NCBI RefSeq assembly: GCF_001540865.1
Contig: NC_033635.1
Location: forward strand, 5,426,968 to 5,490,967
DNA from: Ananas comosus
Lineage: Eukaryota; Streptophyta; Magnoliopsida; Poales; Bromeliaceae
Reading direction: 5' to 3'
Length of the DNA: 64,000 nucleotides
Below, one piece after another: positions 10,880 through 23,270 of this stretch. Each line of letters begins with the position of its first letter. Position 1 is the first letter of the stretch. The translations under genes and the position numbers were made by a program. The notes below the pieces were generated by a model, which searched no databases, had not been told where the DNA came from, and saw only the letters and a program-made list of their open reading frames with translations.

Positions 10880-12900
10880 AAAAACCAAACAGTACATTTT
10901 TTGCTAGATAGATCCCAATTAACTAGTTGATCAGCTTGCATGGTATTCCTGGAGAAGCGAGAATTCCATCCAAAAGAGAAGGCGTGACATTCGTCGGTGA
11001 AGAACTGAAGCGTTTTGAGCTTCATTCTAGTGTCCCAAGTGAATGACTCGGATTGTTCAGATCTAAAGTGGATCGCTTTAATAATCAATGTTGAGTCCGA
11101 GAATATTTGAAATCGTTCTCCTGGAAAAAATATCCAAGAAAAATTTGGCTGCTTTCGATACTGCTTCAATTTTAGTTGAAAGCATCATGAACATTTTCAG
11201 CGAAATCCGAAACGCGTAGGCAAACACCTTGCCGGTTAGTAATGAGGACACCAATTCCACCCGAATCTCCACCTTTCCAACTACCATCTACCCAGACTTG
11301 CAGTGAGAAGTCCGAGTCAACCGGCACTGAAATTGCATCCGAGGTGGCGATTCTGTATCAAAACTCGTTTGTATACAATGAAGTCCAAACGCAAGCTCTC
11401 GCGATAATAATGGGAATTGAAAATTGGGAGCCTTTGAATACCACTTCGTTGCGACCCTTCCAGATGCTTCAGAGTAGGTGCAAGCAAAAAGCTTTGTGGT
11501 CCTGCATGCTTCTGCTTGTTAGAGTGAAAGCCAACCAATATGATAAGTATTTGCTTGGGTAACAGCGAGAAGACCTAGGTTTGATGCAAACCAAACCTAT
11601 TGGATTTTATTGGGTTTTTTGTGATTTAAAACTTATTAAGGCCTCTTGAGAGCCCAATAATTATTAATGGGCTGCTTGGGAGCCCAACTAAAATTTTCAT
11701 GTATGATGTTTGGCCCCACATTTGAAACCCAAAGGGTGTTTCTGGTTTTTATATATATTCCTTTGTTCTCAAGCTAGTTGTTTTGAAGAAAATGAGAGTA
11801 ATGCTCTCGTTTAAACATACGCACGGCATGAGCACGAGCCGGGCCGGGCAAGCCGCCGCCGGTGCGCGCGGTCCATACACCCGGTTTATTTTATTTTATT
11901 TTTTCGATTTTATCCTTATTTTAATCCTTATCTTTATCTTTATCCTAATCCTAATCCTTATCCGTATAATCGTAGGCTTATCTTGTTCTACACGGATTTG
12001 ACGCGTTGGAGCAAGATTCTCGCCTTGATTATAAATATTGGGCGAGGTTGCACGAGTTGGAGGTGAAACCGAGCATACCTAAACCCTCTTGTCTTTTCTT
12101 GCTTTCTCGCCATTAATCCTTCCGTCGATTTTCACCGAGTTTTCTTTTGCTGGATGTAAAGCTTGTTGGGTTCGTCTTGCGCCACCTTAAAAGCATGCCG
12201 ACATGGTGGAACGTGGTCGTTGTATCGCTAGGAGTAATTGCCTGGAAGCCTCGCATGTGGAGGGGCAATTTCGCTTATAAAACAGTGCTCTACACGTCTC
12301 GATCCACAAGCCTTATCTAAACATTTTCTTTACAGTATTTGTTGTTTAATTTCGGTTCGGAATTTTTCTAAACCTGAAATTAAATTTTCGAATTGATTTT
12401 TAAAGGATATTGTAATAAAAGATTAGAAAGACTTTCCAACAAAACCCTCTTGACAAGTTCGCATCGAAAAAAAAGATGTTCAGTTGTCTCCAATTCAGCA
12501 TTGCATAAAGGGCACATACAGTTAAAATAGTTCGGTAATTTTGCGACAAGAATTGCTGTGACATATAAAATATTTGCAAGTAGGCGTCGTGCAAAGATTC
12601 TAGCACGAGACATAATATGTTTAATTTTTCAAACCTTTTTCCAGAGTGTTGAGTGTGGATGTATCTGACTTGGGAGATGGCCTTCGTTGATGAATTTGAT
12701 AACCGATCACAAGGTAAACCTCTCGAATGCTGAAAGAATCCATCGAATCGAATCAGAGTGTCAATTGTTAGCAATATCCATAATGCTACGAGATTGTAAC
12801 ATTGAACGCCAGATAATCAAGGCCGTGGTACTATCTAAAGTTCTCCAAAAATTATTCCGGATGGTGAAAATGATATATACATTTGAGTAGTTAGATTTTA
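10880..12900 (-). pseudogene. LINE (non-LTR retrotransposon) pol relic: RT zinc-binding and RNase H-like regions
   Basis: Reading the minus strand from 12900, the remnant contains FWRTLD…SIRWILSAFERFT, then IMSRARIFARRLL and MCPLCNAELETTEHLFFRC. These match the reverse-transcriptase zinc-binding domain (zf-RVT) at the C-terminus of plant L1-type LINEs. After an 844-base LTR insertion (11598-12441) it resumes with SIWKGRNEVVFKG (the usual 'W.IWK.RN' motif), then WVDGSWKGGDSGGIGVLI and, in another frame, SDSTLIIKAI, which look like the RNase H-like (RVT_3) domain. Several frameshifts and stops make it dead. Upstream RT and endonuclease parts are absent. Confidence 0.75.
11598..12441 (+). mobile_element. 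Solo LTR (844 bp) nested in the LINE relic
   Basis: It begins TATTGGATTTTATTGGG (decayed TGTTAGAATTTATTGGG), ends TTTCCAACA, and is flanked by the 5-base duplication AAACC (11593-11597 and 12442-12446). Removing it rejoins the two LINE parts. A homologue covers 38811-39668 with the same order of blocks. No internal region is left, so it arose by LTR-LTR recombination. Confidence 0.85.
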
Positions 12901-13383
12901 TAAAGGCTGAGAAAGAGTAGCATTACTTCATAAGCAAGTGATGTTATACCTCTTAATCCTGCTATAATATTTTGGACAGTGCCTATACCCAAAAGTTTAA
13001 GTGGGTTAATCGTATTAGGGCTCAAGTAGATCTTGCTTGGGTTAACCCTCAAATTATTACAATTATATCATTAACCTCTTCTATTTATCATAATTTTTGT
13101 TAAATTGGATGGAACATGCATCTTGTTAACAAAGTAGTACAAATAGATTTTAAATATTAATTTTTTATAAATTAAATAATAAAATTTGTCATGGTTGATT
13201 AAAATTATTTGATGTCTGGATAATATATTTTCAAAATGCTTAACACTTTATAGAAAACGTCTTTAAATATTGTAAAGTATGTTTAGTAAATTAAATTTTA
13301 ACTTTAATATATCGGCATTTTGTGACATAGGAAGAATTTGTAAAGGCACATATCTAAGAATGAAGAATATAAGATTTCAAACT
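12901..13383. other. Intergenic DNA
   Basis: AT-rich, no feature seen. Confidence 0.4.
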
Positions 13384-13740
13384 TAGGCCCTGTTTGGTTC
13401 TGCGGTATGAACCGCTTATGGGCCGCTGGGTTTTCTAAAAAAGCTCCAACATCGGAAAAATTCTAGAATACACCGGGTATATTAGTGACGTGGCGTCACA
13501 ACCAATCAAATAACTCATTTTAAAAATATATGTTCCATCATGATTGTAAAAAAATATTTTTATTGTACTTTTGTTTAAAAAAAAAGAAATGTGATTGATT
13601 TGTTATTGATGGCATGGTGCAAGCGTGACAGTGTAAAACTTCTCCCAACATCGGAGCTTTTCTAAAACCCCCCATTTGCACTGCAATGTGTCAGAAAAGT
13701 GCGTGAGACTGCACAGCCTAATAAAGGCCTAGGCCGCTTG
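13384..13740. mobile_element. Possible nested MITE
   Basis: It begins GGCCCTGTTTGGTTC, a common plant DNA-transposon terminus. It contains an internal inverted pair, AAAAAGCTCCAACATCGG (near 13438) against CCCAACATCGGAGCTTTTCT (near 13647). The matching outer terminus and target duplication were not found. Confidence 0.35.
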
Positions 13741-13810
13741 GCTACGACGGCTTTAGAAAATATTACAAATTCTACTCCACCTAATAAAAGTAGTTATGAA
13801 AAGAATATAA

Positions 13811-13964
13811 AAAAGTGGCAAAGTGCTTGGTGATTGATATCCGAAGTTTTAAATTTGAATTCTAATTGATTCACATTTTTAACTAAATTTATTTTTTAAA
13901 AAAATAAATAAATAAATAAACAAAACGGATAGTATGCTATGCTCTCTTTAAAAAAAAAAGAAAA
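13811..13964 (+). mobile_element. tRNA-derived SINE, copy 2 (5'-truncated)
   Basis: Same family as 3770-3929: GTGGCAAAGTGCTTGGTGAT, box B-like TTTGAATTC, GATTCACATTTT, AAACGGATAGTATGCTA and an A-rich tail. A perfect 13-base duplication GAAAAGAATATAA lies on both sides (13798-13810 and 13965-13977). It starts within box A, so 5' truncation at insertion is likely. Confidence 0.8.
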
Positions 13965-13977
13965 GAAAAGAATATAA

Positions 13978-15300
13978 CAAAACTAGTGATTTGACTTGGA
14001 GTCTTAAGTCGTTGGCTCTAAGATTAAAGCTAAAATGAACGAAATCAAATAAGTGGATGTTTGACCCAACTTTTCAAAAATAATTTTGGGTTATAAATTT
14101 TGGCTAAATATAATGTTTGGCAACCTCGTTTTTCAAATTTGAATTTGAGTTTTAAAATTAGTTTTCTGATTTTCGATGCCCAAATTAAACGTAGCTAAAA
14201 CCTACTTTTTAAAATTTAATTCTTATTTTAAACTCAAAGTTTAAATTTTTATTTTAATTTGAGATTCAAACTTTAAATTTAAATTCAAATTTTAATTTTA
14301 ATTTTTAAATTTTTTTATTTGAATTTCTAATTTCAAATTTTAAATTTTAAATTTTAAATTTCAAATTAAAAATTGATATTATATTTTAAAATTCAAATTG
14401 TAAATTTTAACTTTTCAAACTTTAAATTTATATTTTAAATTAAAATATAAATTTTTAATTTTTTAAAATATACATTTAAATTCAAATTTTGAATTATTTT
14501 AAAATAAGATTCAGTAAAAAAATTTATTTNATACATTTAAATTCAAATTTTGAATTATTTTAAAATAAGATTCAGTAAAAAAATTTATTTGCGAACATCA
14601 AAACTTTTTTGCCAAACAGATTTACAAAATCACTTAAAAAAATTATTATTATTTTTTTTTAATTCACCCAAACGCTCTATAACTTTTAGCTAATTATAAA
14701 ATCAATTGTCCAAATTAAAATTAATTTTGTAGAAATTACTTTTTTAGAATCTACGCCAAATGGCTTTTAAGACAATTTGATTCTGTTTAGTATGATTTTC
14801 AATACGGTTGGGTTGTGAAATTAACTAAAATTTGATTTTTTGTTTCAGTTTTAACACCTCTCTTAATCAAACCAAACTAAAATTACTGAATGGTAATATT
14901 ACTCACACTTTTTATCTAGATATATATTAGATTTTTTTCTTTATGATCACATCTTGATCACATATCAACAATTTTTTTTAAATTCTATAATTATGATCAA
15001 ATTTTTTATGTGTACCTTTTAATTTTGTTTCGATTCTTATATTGTTAATTCACTCATAAATACGAGTTCTAAAACTATATGTGAAAATCAAACCAAATCG
15101 AATTAATTCAGTTTAGTTTGAACCGATTCCAATTTTCAAGAATAAGTTAGTTTGGTGGACTTGCGGAGATTTTTAAAGCGCAAATTTTGTTCCGCACGAA
15201 TAGCACGATTATACATGCGTGCAAAAAATCAACGTAGTGTTGCATAAATTATCTAGCACAGTAAAAATTCGATACAAAATTCTCTCGTGTCCCCAAGATA
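13978..15300. other. Very AT-rich low-complexity DNA with an assembly scar
   Basis: About 14090-14520 is made of alternating AATTTTAAATTTC-like blocks without coding capacity. A 60-base block is present twice with one N between the copies (14470-14529, N at 14530, 14531-14590). Nothing else was recognised up to the promoter of the next gene. Confidence 0.6.
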
Positions 15301-15476
15301 CATTAGGAATGGCTCAAAATCTGAAATATTTCTGACCGTTGGATGCACAAAATCTTCTAGTCATAAACCTAATAATCATAATCCTAATCCTAATCTTACT
15401 CTGTTTCCGAAAACCTAAAACGGCCCTGCTTTTTAAACCTTGTCCCTACGTAAGGTTTTATAACGGTCAACAAACT

Positions 15477-15487
15477 TATATATATAG
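15477..15487 (+). promoter_or_regulatory. TATA box of the acidic-protein gene
   Basis: TATATATATAG lies about 150 bases before the ATG at 15635 and is followed by a GA-rich, then CT-rich leader, as in many plant 5' UTRs. Confidence 0.5.
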
Positions 15488-15634
15488 AGAGAGAGACTGA
15501 GCGAAGTGAACTACTCTGCACTGCTACTGCGTATGCTACTTCGCTCTTCTTCTCTCTGTTTCGCAGCGTCCTCTTCTTATTTCTTGATTCTTTGATCTCT
15601 ACTTCGTCACCTAACAACGTTGAGAAGGAGCTCG

Positions 15635-16189
15635 ATGAAGAAGACGAACGAATACTGCGTAGACATTTACGACAATTCTTTCCGGCGGAGGCTGGCGCGG
15701 AGAAAATCGGAGGTGCGACTGGCGGTCTCAGTGATTCGACCTGGGGATCGGCTCCCCGCATACGGGTACGCGGACTGCGAGAAGCTCTTCCCCCTGCCGT
15801 CTCACAAGCTGCGCGACCCCGAAGAAGCGGAGATTGAGGTCCTCCGGATGCTCGACACCGTCTCCGGAATGATCCGCAGCGACAGCATTGCGGTCCCCAG
15901 AGAAGACATGGTGGACATCGGGTATTGGATCGCGCCCGAAGCAGCAGAGATGGCTGCTGCTGCGCATGATTACGGTGTAGGCGCCTCCATCGCCGTGCAC
16001 ATACAGCTCTTCCCCCCGGACCTGTCGTCGCGGGTGGTCGAAGAAGAAGACGAGGATGCAGCAGCTGCTAAACCCCTCTCGCAAGAGATTCAAGAACCGG
16101 AGGTCGATGATGACGACGACGACGACGACGACAACGACGACGACGACGGCGACGATGATGAGCAAGTGCGTGGGTCGAAGCGGCAGCGA

Positions 16190-16221
<32 letters not shown>

Positions 16222-16264
16222 GCAAGTGCGTGGGTCGAAGCGGCAGCGAGCCAGAGAGATCTGA
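15635..16264 (+). CDS. Hypothetical aspartate-rich protein, 209 aa, single exon
   Basis: I do not recognise the family. The first ATG is at 15635 (MKKTNEYCVDIYD); an upstream in-frame TTG at 15620 is not a normal plant start. Residues 1-135 form a mixed-charge part without Cys/His motifs, a signal peptide or membrane spans. From about residue 140 there is an acidic tail with runs of 9-10 Asp encoded by (GAC)n and (GAT)n. Two exact copies of EQVRGSKRQR within a 60-base tandem repeat (16155-16250) follow; KRQR could act as a basic nuclear signal. GC-rich codon use in AT-rich surroundings, the TATA box and the leader support a real gene. Acidic tails of this kind occur in histone- or chromatin-binding proteins, but that is inference only. 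Confidence 0.6.
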
Positions 16265-17660
16265 ATCGAGGATTTCGAGCCGGGGAAGCCGTACGTTGTG
16301 CAAGATATATATATATATATATTGATGCATGCATGCTTCCACAGAGCTGTGCTCGCTCTACTGATTCCATCTTTAATTTTTAGGTGGTAGGAGAAGAGAT
16401 CATGGATTTTTCTATATATATTAATTGTTGTTTAAGGTCCTTTTTGTCCTCATTTTTTTTTTTAATCTCTGTTTGTTACTTCTAATATAAACAGCTCACA
16501 TTGTTCAGATTTAATTGTTTAAAATTTTTCTAGTACATGCATGAAAGAGAGTGTCCAATATAATTAAAAACTAAAAATATCATTCTTTAAATAAGTTAAG
16601 TTTTCGAAAAATAATGATTATTTCGTATGATTTAATATTGTGATATTAAACTTTATGATCCTATTGGTGGATAGTCACTTCGTAAATGTGAAGTAATATA
16701 ACAATAACATAGTTGAACTCTCTTGTGGGTCTATTAATTAAGTATTAGTTGTTAATTTTTCTATAATCTTCTGCTAAATAGTGATCGAAATTTAAAATTT
16801 AATTTGTTCACTTGCAAATTTAATATTATCTTTAATATATTTGACTAAAATCACCTAAAGAAAATTGAAAGTTAAAGGCGGCATAATGAAAAATTGGAGT
16901 TACGAAATACCACCTCCACTCTTTTTTTTAATTAATACCTACTTAACTTTCAATTTTTTGATTTAAGCTTTTCAGTTAGTTAAGTTGATTGTTTTCCAAA
17001 AAAATTTACTTTCTATTACCTACTAGTTGTTAATTATTCTATTTTTATTTTTTTAAAAGATGATCAAAGTATTAAATTAAACAAAACCTCTCAGGAATTT
17101 GGTAAAAGTTCGAATTCAATTGATAAAAATCACTCAAGTGCAAAAAGGAATAAAAAAGAGTTAAAAGAAGTGTCGATTCCAAAAAATAATATAAAAAGAA
17201 AAAAAGAAGTTTAATTAGGAGGCTCCTTAATTCAAAATGCGCTGTAGCTTAGGGGATTTTCTTATATTTTTACCTAAATTACATGCATATTTAAGGTCAA
17301 AAGAAAACTCTGAATCACTCCGTCAACTTGATTTCTTCAATTTACACCCCCTCAAACTTTCTATTTTGAATTGAAAGATTTTGGTAAATTAAGTTGCATA
17401 TTTTATTAAATTCATCAATAATTAAATCAAATTTAATAATTTTATTTACTAAATAGTAAATAAAATTAAAATAATTAATAGCTAATGCAATCATTGTATT
17501 TAACGATTATTTAACTAACTCCGAAAACACGGTTCAAAATAAAATAATAATAAGAGGATATCAATCCGTCCGAAAATTAAAGTTGAGGGGGTACTTTAGA
17601 ATATTCTATAGCCGAGGGTTCTCCGTACATTTTTAGCAGTTCGACCAGATTGGCCTTGCT
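16265..17660. other. Intergenic DNA
   Basis: It starts with a short (TA)n tract at 16305-16322. After that it is AT-rich with no feature I can support. Confidence 0.4.
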
Positions 17661-17671
17661 CCAATCTTAAT

Positions 17672-17840
17672 TAGGGGTGGAAACGAAGCTTATTCCGGCT
17701 CAAATTCGGCTTAGAAATTAATTTCTAGTCTAAATTTAAGCTCAAGCTTAACTTGAAATTAATTCAAGTCGAAGTTGAGCTCGAGTGAGTCTATTTTCGA
17801 GTCGAGAGAGCTCGAACCCTAAACGAGCCGCTTGAATTCT
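17672..17840 (+). repeat. Dispersed 'GGGGTGGAAACGA…GAGCTCGA' repeat, copy 1
   Basis: The sequence starts GGGGTGGAAACGAAGC, is rich in AGCTCGAG/CTCGAGC and ends near AAACGAGCCGC. A reverse-orientation relative lies at 34440-34565 (…CTCGGCTCGTTTCCACCCC). It is probably a transposon end of a common plant repeat family. Confidence 0.4.
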
Positions 17841-17902
17841 CAACATCGTACAATCAATAGTTTAATTTGTATAGAACATTATATATAATTTGATACAAAA
17901 AC

Positions 17903-19778
17903 TGTCATGCCCCTGATTACACGTTTTCCGGGCCCGCTGTCAAATCCACCGTACACAAAGAAATTTTTCCTGTATACGAAGCGTAGCTGTACATGTAACA
18001 CATACAATACTACAACCAATAGTATAGAGCTGCTCGAATAAAACTGGTATAAACAGAAACAAGTTCCATATACATACATACATCCAGGTATATAAAATGC
18101 TCGCCCAGCGAGATACAATATGTATGTATAAGAAACTCAAAAACTAGCACTATCTGCAGCTGGTAACCTCTCGAACAGCAGCAACTGAGAATGGCTCTAA
18201 CTGGCAACGCCCTTACCACGATCAGTCTCCGAGGAAGCAGCAGCCGAAACAGCAGGCTCTGCAAAAATAGGGTAATAACTGGGCATGAGAACTACTGTAA
18301 AAACAAGTAGTCCTCAGTGGGTACCGCCCTCAACATCGTCGATCCACCCACCAAGTCTACAGAATGAAGCAAAGATAATAGGAAAAGGTGAAAAAAATCT
18401 ACAGCTAAATACCACTATACTATCCTACTCTACACTAACCAACTGTAATAAAAGTCAATCCTCAATCTCACTAGGAACTGTTAGCATACCCGTCCCTGGG
18501 ACTGTGAACACACCCGTCCTGCCCGGTTGCGACTATACAGCTACTTCCACACTAAGCAGTCAGTGGATAGCAAGTCCAACCTGCACAAACGACATCAACG
18601 CAAAAGCACAGCGCCTGCCACCGGAGTGGCACTCGTGGGAGCTACCAAACCGAGTATGTAAACGTATCTCTGTCGAGCTCAATCGGCTCTCACAAGCCAA
18701 AGTCAAGTAAATTAGGTCCAACTGGTCTAACAACCAACAAGTCACGTACTCTCGGCACAATCTAACGCCAAAACGGCGATATAGGTCCACCGTCAACCCC
18801 GACGGCACCCCACAGTCCGGAACAGTCTGAACGCTACTGTAAAAATACTCTAGGCATCCCAGCATGAGTGTAACAGCTTTCTAAACTACCTGGGGTATCC
18901 ACCACCCTGAAACTGCAGCAATACAAAACTACAACGGCTCCTATAGCTAAATCAGATAGTTTAAGCATATGACAGGTCATAATCGCAGTTTTCTCCTGAG
19001 TCATATCCAAGTCCAACATGTGCAAGTAGATAGTCACAGTATTAAGCTCCAATTTAGATTCTACATGTAACTATGCCAAAATTCATGAACCGAGCAATCT
19101 TTATCCACGAATCAACACAACGACACATGTCGACAATCTATATACTTAGAAGATAAACCGACGATTAACCCACCTCAATAGCTAATCCCAATCCGGCACG
19201 ACGTCGAGAACGGTGGAATCGCACCCTCACCCGGCCTCTCCACAGCGCTACGATGATGAAGACACACTCGAACGGCACCGCGGCGCGACGTCGACGACAC
19301 TCGAACTCCACCCGAGCTTCTCCACCACGCACGGTCAAGCACAAGGAGAAGAGAGAGAGAGCGTAATAATCCTCTTCTCTCTGATCTCTCTATCCTATAT
19401 AGGGAGGGAGAACGGATGGTGATACAATCAAGGTAAGAGAATTATCAAAAAGCCCCTTACCTACTCCGGTGTACCGGTATACGGGCATTTGTACCGGTAC
19501 AAATGCCAACCCGAGAGCAGTCTGTGCGGAGACATGCGCTGTGTACCGGTACACCTCTGATATTGTACCGGTACAGCAAGATGTACCGGTATGCCTTGAT
19601 GGTTGTACCAGTACAGCAAGTAAAAATCTACATTTTGCAGATTCCAATGCTAACTCTTGCTCCCGCGTCCCCACTGAGTCCGTTTGGCGTCCATTTCGTG
19701 CCAACGCGACTCGGACTTGTCTCGACACTCTCCAGAGCTGTCGACAAGCCTCTACCTCTGAACTCCAGGGATACCACA
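17903..19778 (-). mobile_element. Solo Ty3/gypsy LTR (1876 bp) with 5-bp target duplication
   Basis: On the minus strand it runs from TGTGGTATCCCTGG to GGGGCATGACA. AAAAC occurs on both sides (17898-17902 and 19779-19783). Within its first 320 bases it carries six GTACCGGTAC-type palindromes (19471-19614) and CTCTCGGGTTGG, as in the LTRs of the full gypsy element at 20489-30542. ORFs inside are not coding. Confidence 0.85.
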
Positions 19779-19783
19779 AAAAC

Positions 19784-20488
19784 ATGTATAATAGTTCAAA
19801 GTACAAAATAATTATATGAAATATGATATTATAATATAAAGAAAAATAATTTATGAGTTGAATATCTAATCTTTTCAGCCTCGCATTTTTCTCTTCCGCC
19901 ATCAATCTCTATATTATTCTTTTTCATCTATGCGGTCAAAAAATAAATAAATTATATAGGTAAATATTGAATTAAACTATCCAATCATATATAACTAAAA
20001 CCTAAATTTTATATAAACAATAATTTTTTGTTTTAAAAATATTTTGTATATTTTCTTAAGCACACAACTAATGGCAAGATAGGCAACGGTGGACGCATGT
20101 TGTTATTTGGTAACTTAGGGGGCTTCAGATTTGGCTGCTTGGGGTGAGAAATAGAGAAAAAAAGAGAGAGAGAGGAAGAGAGAAAAAGAGATTAGCGATT
20201 TAGAGCTCTGTAAAAGAAAAAGAGGGAGAGAGTGTAAATTTAACTTTTGTTTGCCTATTGGGTTTATTTTTATGAACCAGCAATATTAACCTAATTCTAA
20301 CTAAACTCAGATTACTCACTTAGACTACATATAATTAAAATATTATTTATATATATATATAGAGTTATTGTCCACGTGCAATATACGTAATATTTAATTA
20401 AGTTAAATTTATATTTATATTTTGAATTTAAATAGATACTGATGGTATGATTCTAACTATCAATCGATTTTTATTCTAACTTTAATTT
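19784..20488. other. Spacer between solo LTR and full gypsy element
   Basis: AT-rich, with a GA-rich tract near 20155-20235. No gene seen. Confidence 0.4.
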
Positions 20489-22929
20489 TGTAACACACTG
20501 GACCTTTGCAAATTGTGAGGTTCAAGTGTTTGAACTGTGTTCTGAATTTTTTCAGGTATTCTGGAGGGTCGTTGACAGTGTTCCGACCTATGGCTCGCAT
20601 CCCGAGAATCAAGATTTAGAACTTAGCACTAAAATCTCTAAAGTGAAGATTTTAGGCTGCTCTCGGGTTGGACTCTGCAGAGGAGAGTACCGGTACAGCA
20701 TCGGGGCTGTTCCGGAACTGGAGGTGGTACCGGTACAGCATCGGTCAGGTACCGGTATCCGGTGTGTTTTTCTGCGAACCCGAGGCTTAGGTTTGCGCAG
20801 ACTGCTGCTTGGTACCGATACTCTTTCCCATGTATCGGTACACAGTGCAGACTGCAGTCTGAAAGTTTTTTAGGGTTCTTTTTACTATTATTGCAATACC
20901 TTATATACACCCTCACCCCTGGGACAGGGGCTCTTGTGCTGCGACCAGAGGAGGGAGAGGTGAGTCTCCTCCATTTTTCTTTGGTTTTTCCGCTCTTTTT
21001 ACTTGTTATTCTTGGTTTTGATCTCCTCCTTTGGTTTCTTCTTTATGGGTTTTACTTTTGGACCATTGGAGAAGCCTTGAAGTGAAGGATTGAGCTCGTT
21101 GAAGGGAAGATCTTCAACCCTAACTCATTTTCTAGCTTGATTTAAAGCTTTGGAGAGGTTAGTATCTTAAATCTACTCTTTGATCAATATTTTAGTGGAT
21201 TTTATGTGATGAAAACCTAGAATGTGAAATCTAGGGTTTATTTTGGAGATTTTTGATTTGTAGTTCTTAGGGCTTAATTGATAGGTGTAAAATATCTCGT
21301 TGGGGTAGATTTGAAGTGATCTAACCTCCTTTTGAAATTTGAGAGGATTTTTCTACACTTTAGGTGAATTTGAGAGGGTTTTTCTACACTTTAGATGAGT
21401 TTTGCTTTATTCTTGGGTTGAATTGAGTTGAACACGTGGGGTGTTCGTTTGTTTTGTCTAACCCTCCTAGAATTTTCTCTAGAGAGCTAGGAAGCTAGGA
21501 GGCTAGTGGACACATTCCTTTGCGTGAACGAAGGGTTCCGAGGAGTCATGGTGGGTTTGACCTCACCGAAATGGGTGAAATCCACCTATGTTGTTTTTCT
21601 TATTCTAAAAATAGAAACTTATGTATATTCATGCTAGATAGAGCATATGTGAATTTTAGAATGCTTAAAATATGTGTGTTATGTTTTATAAAAATTACCT
21701 CTATATAGTAGAGAGAGATATGTGCATTGGTAGCATGCATGAGAATAGCATTATATTATATGGTTTGGAATTATGTTTCTTGTAATGAAAATGATTTATA
21801 TAATATGCTCTTGGACTTAGAACTTATATTTGACATAGTGGATAAGAATGTCATAAAGTGGCATGGAACATAGTAAATGTGAAACCTTTACTTAATGATA
21901 TAGTGATAGGCTATTGGGTCACTAGTTTGCATACCATGTTTCAGACATGATGACATTGGACTTGGGACGGATATTTACGCTTGCTTGCCATTATGCTCAT
22001 TCGCGCATGCTTGTGAGGGTCGCTCCCCACAAGCTGGCACTCTGGAGATAGTCATTGCGACATAAGCTCTTCCGTGCGGAATTGGACGCCGAAATGGGAT
22101 GCCATGGGGGAGGCTCATTCTAGGGTGGGAATGTTGACTACCACAGGGCCATTAAGAATGGCGCAAGCCGGACTACCCACAGGTAGGTCCTACATGGTTG
22201 GGATACTAATGAACTAAAATGCAAAGTGGACATTAGACAAATTAGTAAACAATGAAATTTACTAATTACATTGTGGACATCATGTTGGTTATATTTATGC
22301 ATATTCATGTTAGAATATCATTTATAATCGTGAAATTCGTGCTAAAGTAGAGGCATAGTATTTAGTAAGTTCAATTCATGTTAAATATTCATGCTATTCC
22401 TTTCAATAAATTGTTAGAACTTACTACTTTTGTTTTTTAGCCTAGTGTTGCATTTTCGCTGAGGTCAGCAATTACCCACTGGAAACTATTGTTTAATAGT
22501 TCTCACCCCCTTTGTTTTGTTTTTTTTTTTTACAGAGCTTTTCACTCCGGAAGTAGCTCGGAATCGCGGGAAAGGAATCGCCTCGAGCTAACTAGTGAGG
22601 GATTTTACGATAGGTGGTTCACCTCTCTTTTTATTCCTTTTTGGAGAGGATGAGAGTTTTTGTACCTATGTATAGAGAACACCATTTTTGGATATTATAG
22701 CACTTGTATTTGGGGTTTTGTCATTGCACTACTTTATGTTTATGTTAGTGGATTAGTTACTTTATTTACCTCCTTATTCTAAAATCTAGTTGTTGTATGC
22801 TCTGATACTCCTAGATGTTTATTTATTATTATTTTATTTATCGCTTGTTGTAGACGCCTATATGTTGTAGGCATATGGCAGGTCTGGACACGCACCGGGC
22901 GGGCTTCCGCTGGATCCCGGGGCGTGACA
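20489..22929 (+). repeat. 5' LTR of the full gypsy element
   Basis: 2441 bases, TG…CA. A cluster of five GTACCGGTAC-type palindromes occupies 20687-20841, next to CTCTCGGGTTGG. The 3' LTR carries the same cluster with different point changes. Confidence 0.95.
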
Positions 22930-22937
22930 GATTATTT

Positions 22938-22949
22938 TGGTATCAGAGA
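22938..22949 (+). other. tRNA-Met primer binding site
   Basis: TGGTATCAGAGA, eight bases after the 5' LTR. It matches the 3' end complement of initiator tRNA-Met (TGGTATCAGAGC) except for the last base. Confidence 0.85.
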
Positions 22950-23270
22950 CTAGGGTTAAGTCTTAATGGACCTAGCAAAGTTTAAGCTGGTTGGACTATA
23001 GGAAATAGGCTTGTGAGAGACGAGGTCTATTTGATTTGTAAGCGAAAATACTATGATTAGGTTTATGATAACTCTAAAAATGTTGGAGTTGAATCGAAGT
23101 GTATAGCTTCTAACTTCGCGGAGGGTTACGTTGGCGGCCTACAACGTAACATCGGGAGCTAGTAGTAAAGGACACTTCATTACTTTCGCATGATTTGGGT
23201 ATTAGTTGCTTGAGTGGGGTTGCGATAGCGTGGGTTTTACTAACTTGCGCTTTTATGATATTGTAGTGAC

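Noticed and set aside
11931..11963. Telomere-like CCTAATCCTAATCC
   Set aside because: Short CT-rich run within a solo LTR, irregular and not the plant telomere unit.
15620..15634. Upstream start for the acidic protein
   Set aside because: The codon is TTG; the first ATG at 15635 is the plausible plant start.
15728..16370. Minus-strand and other-frame ORFs over the acidic gene
   Set aside because: Poly-Ile, poly-Val, poly-His and poly-Met runs are shadows of the GAC/GAT repeat.
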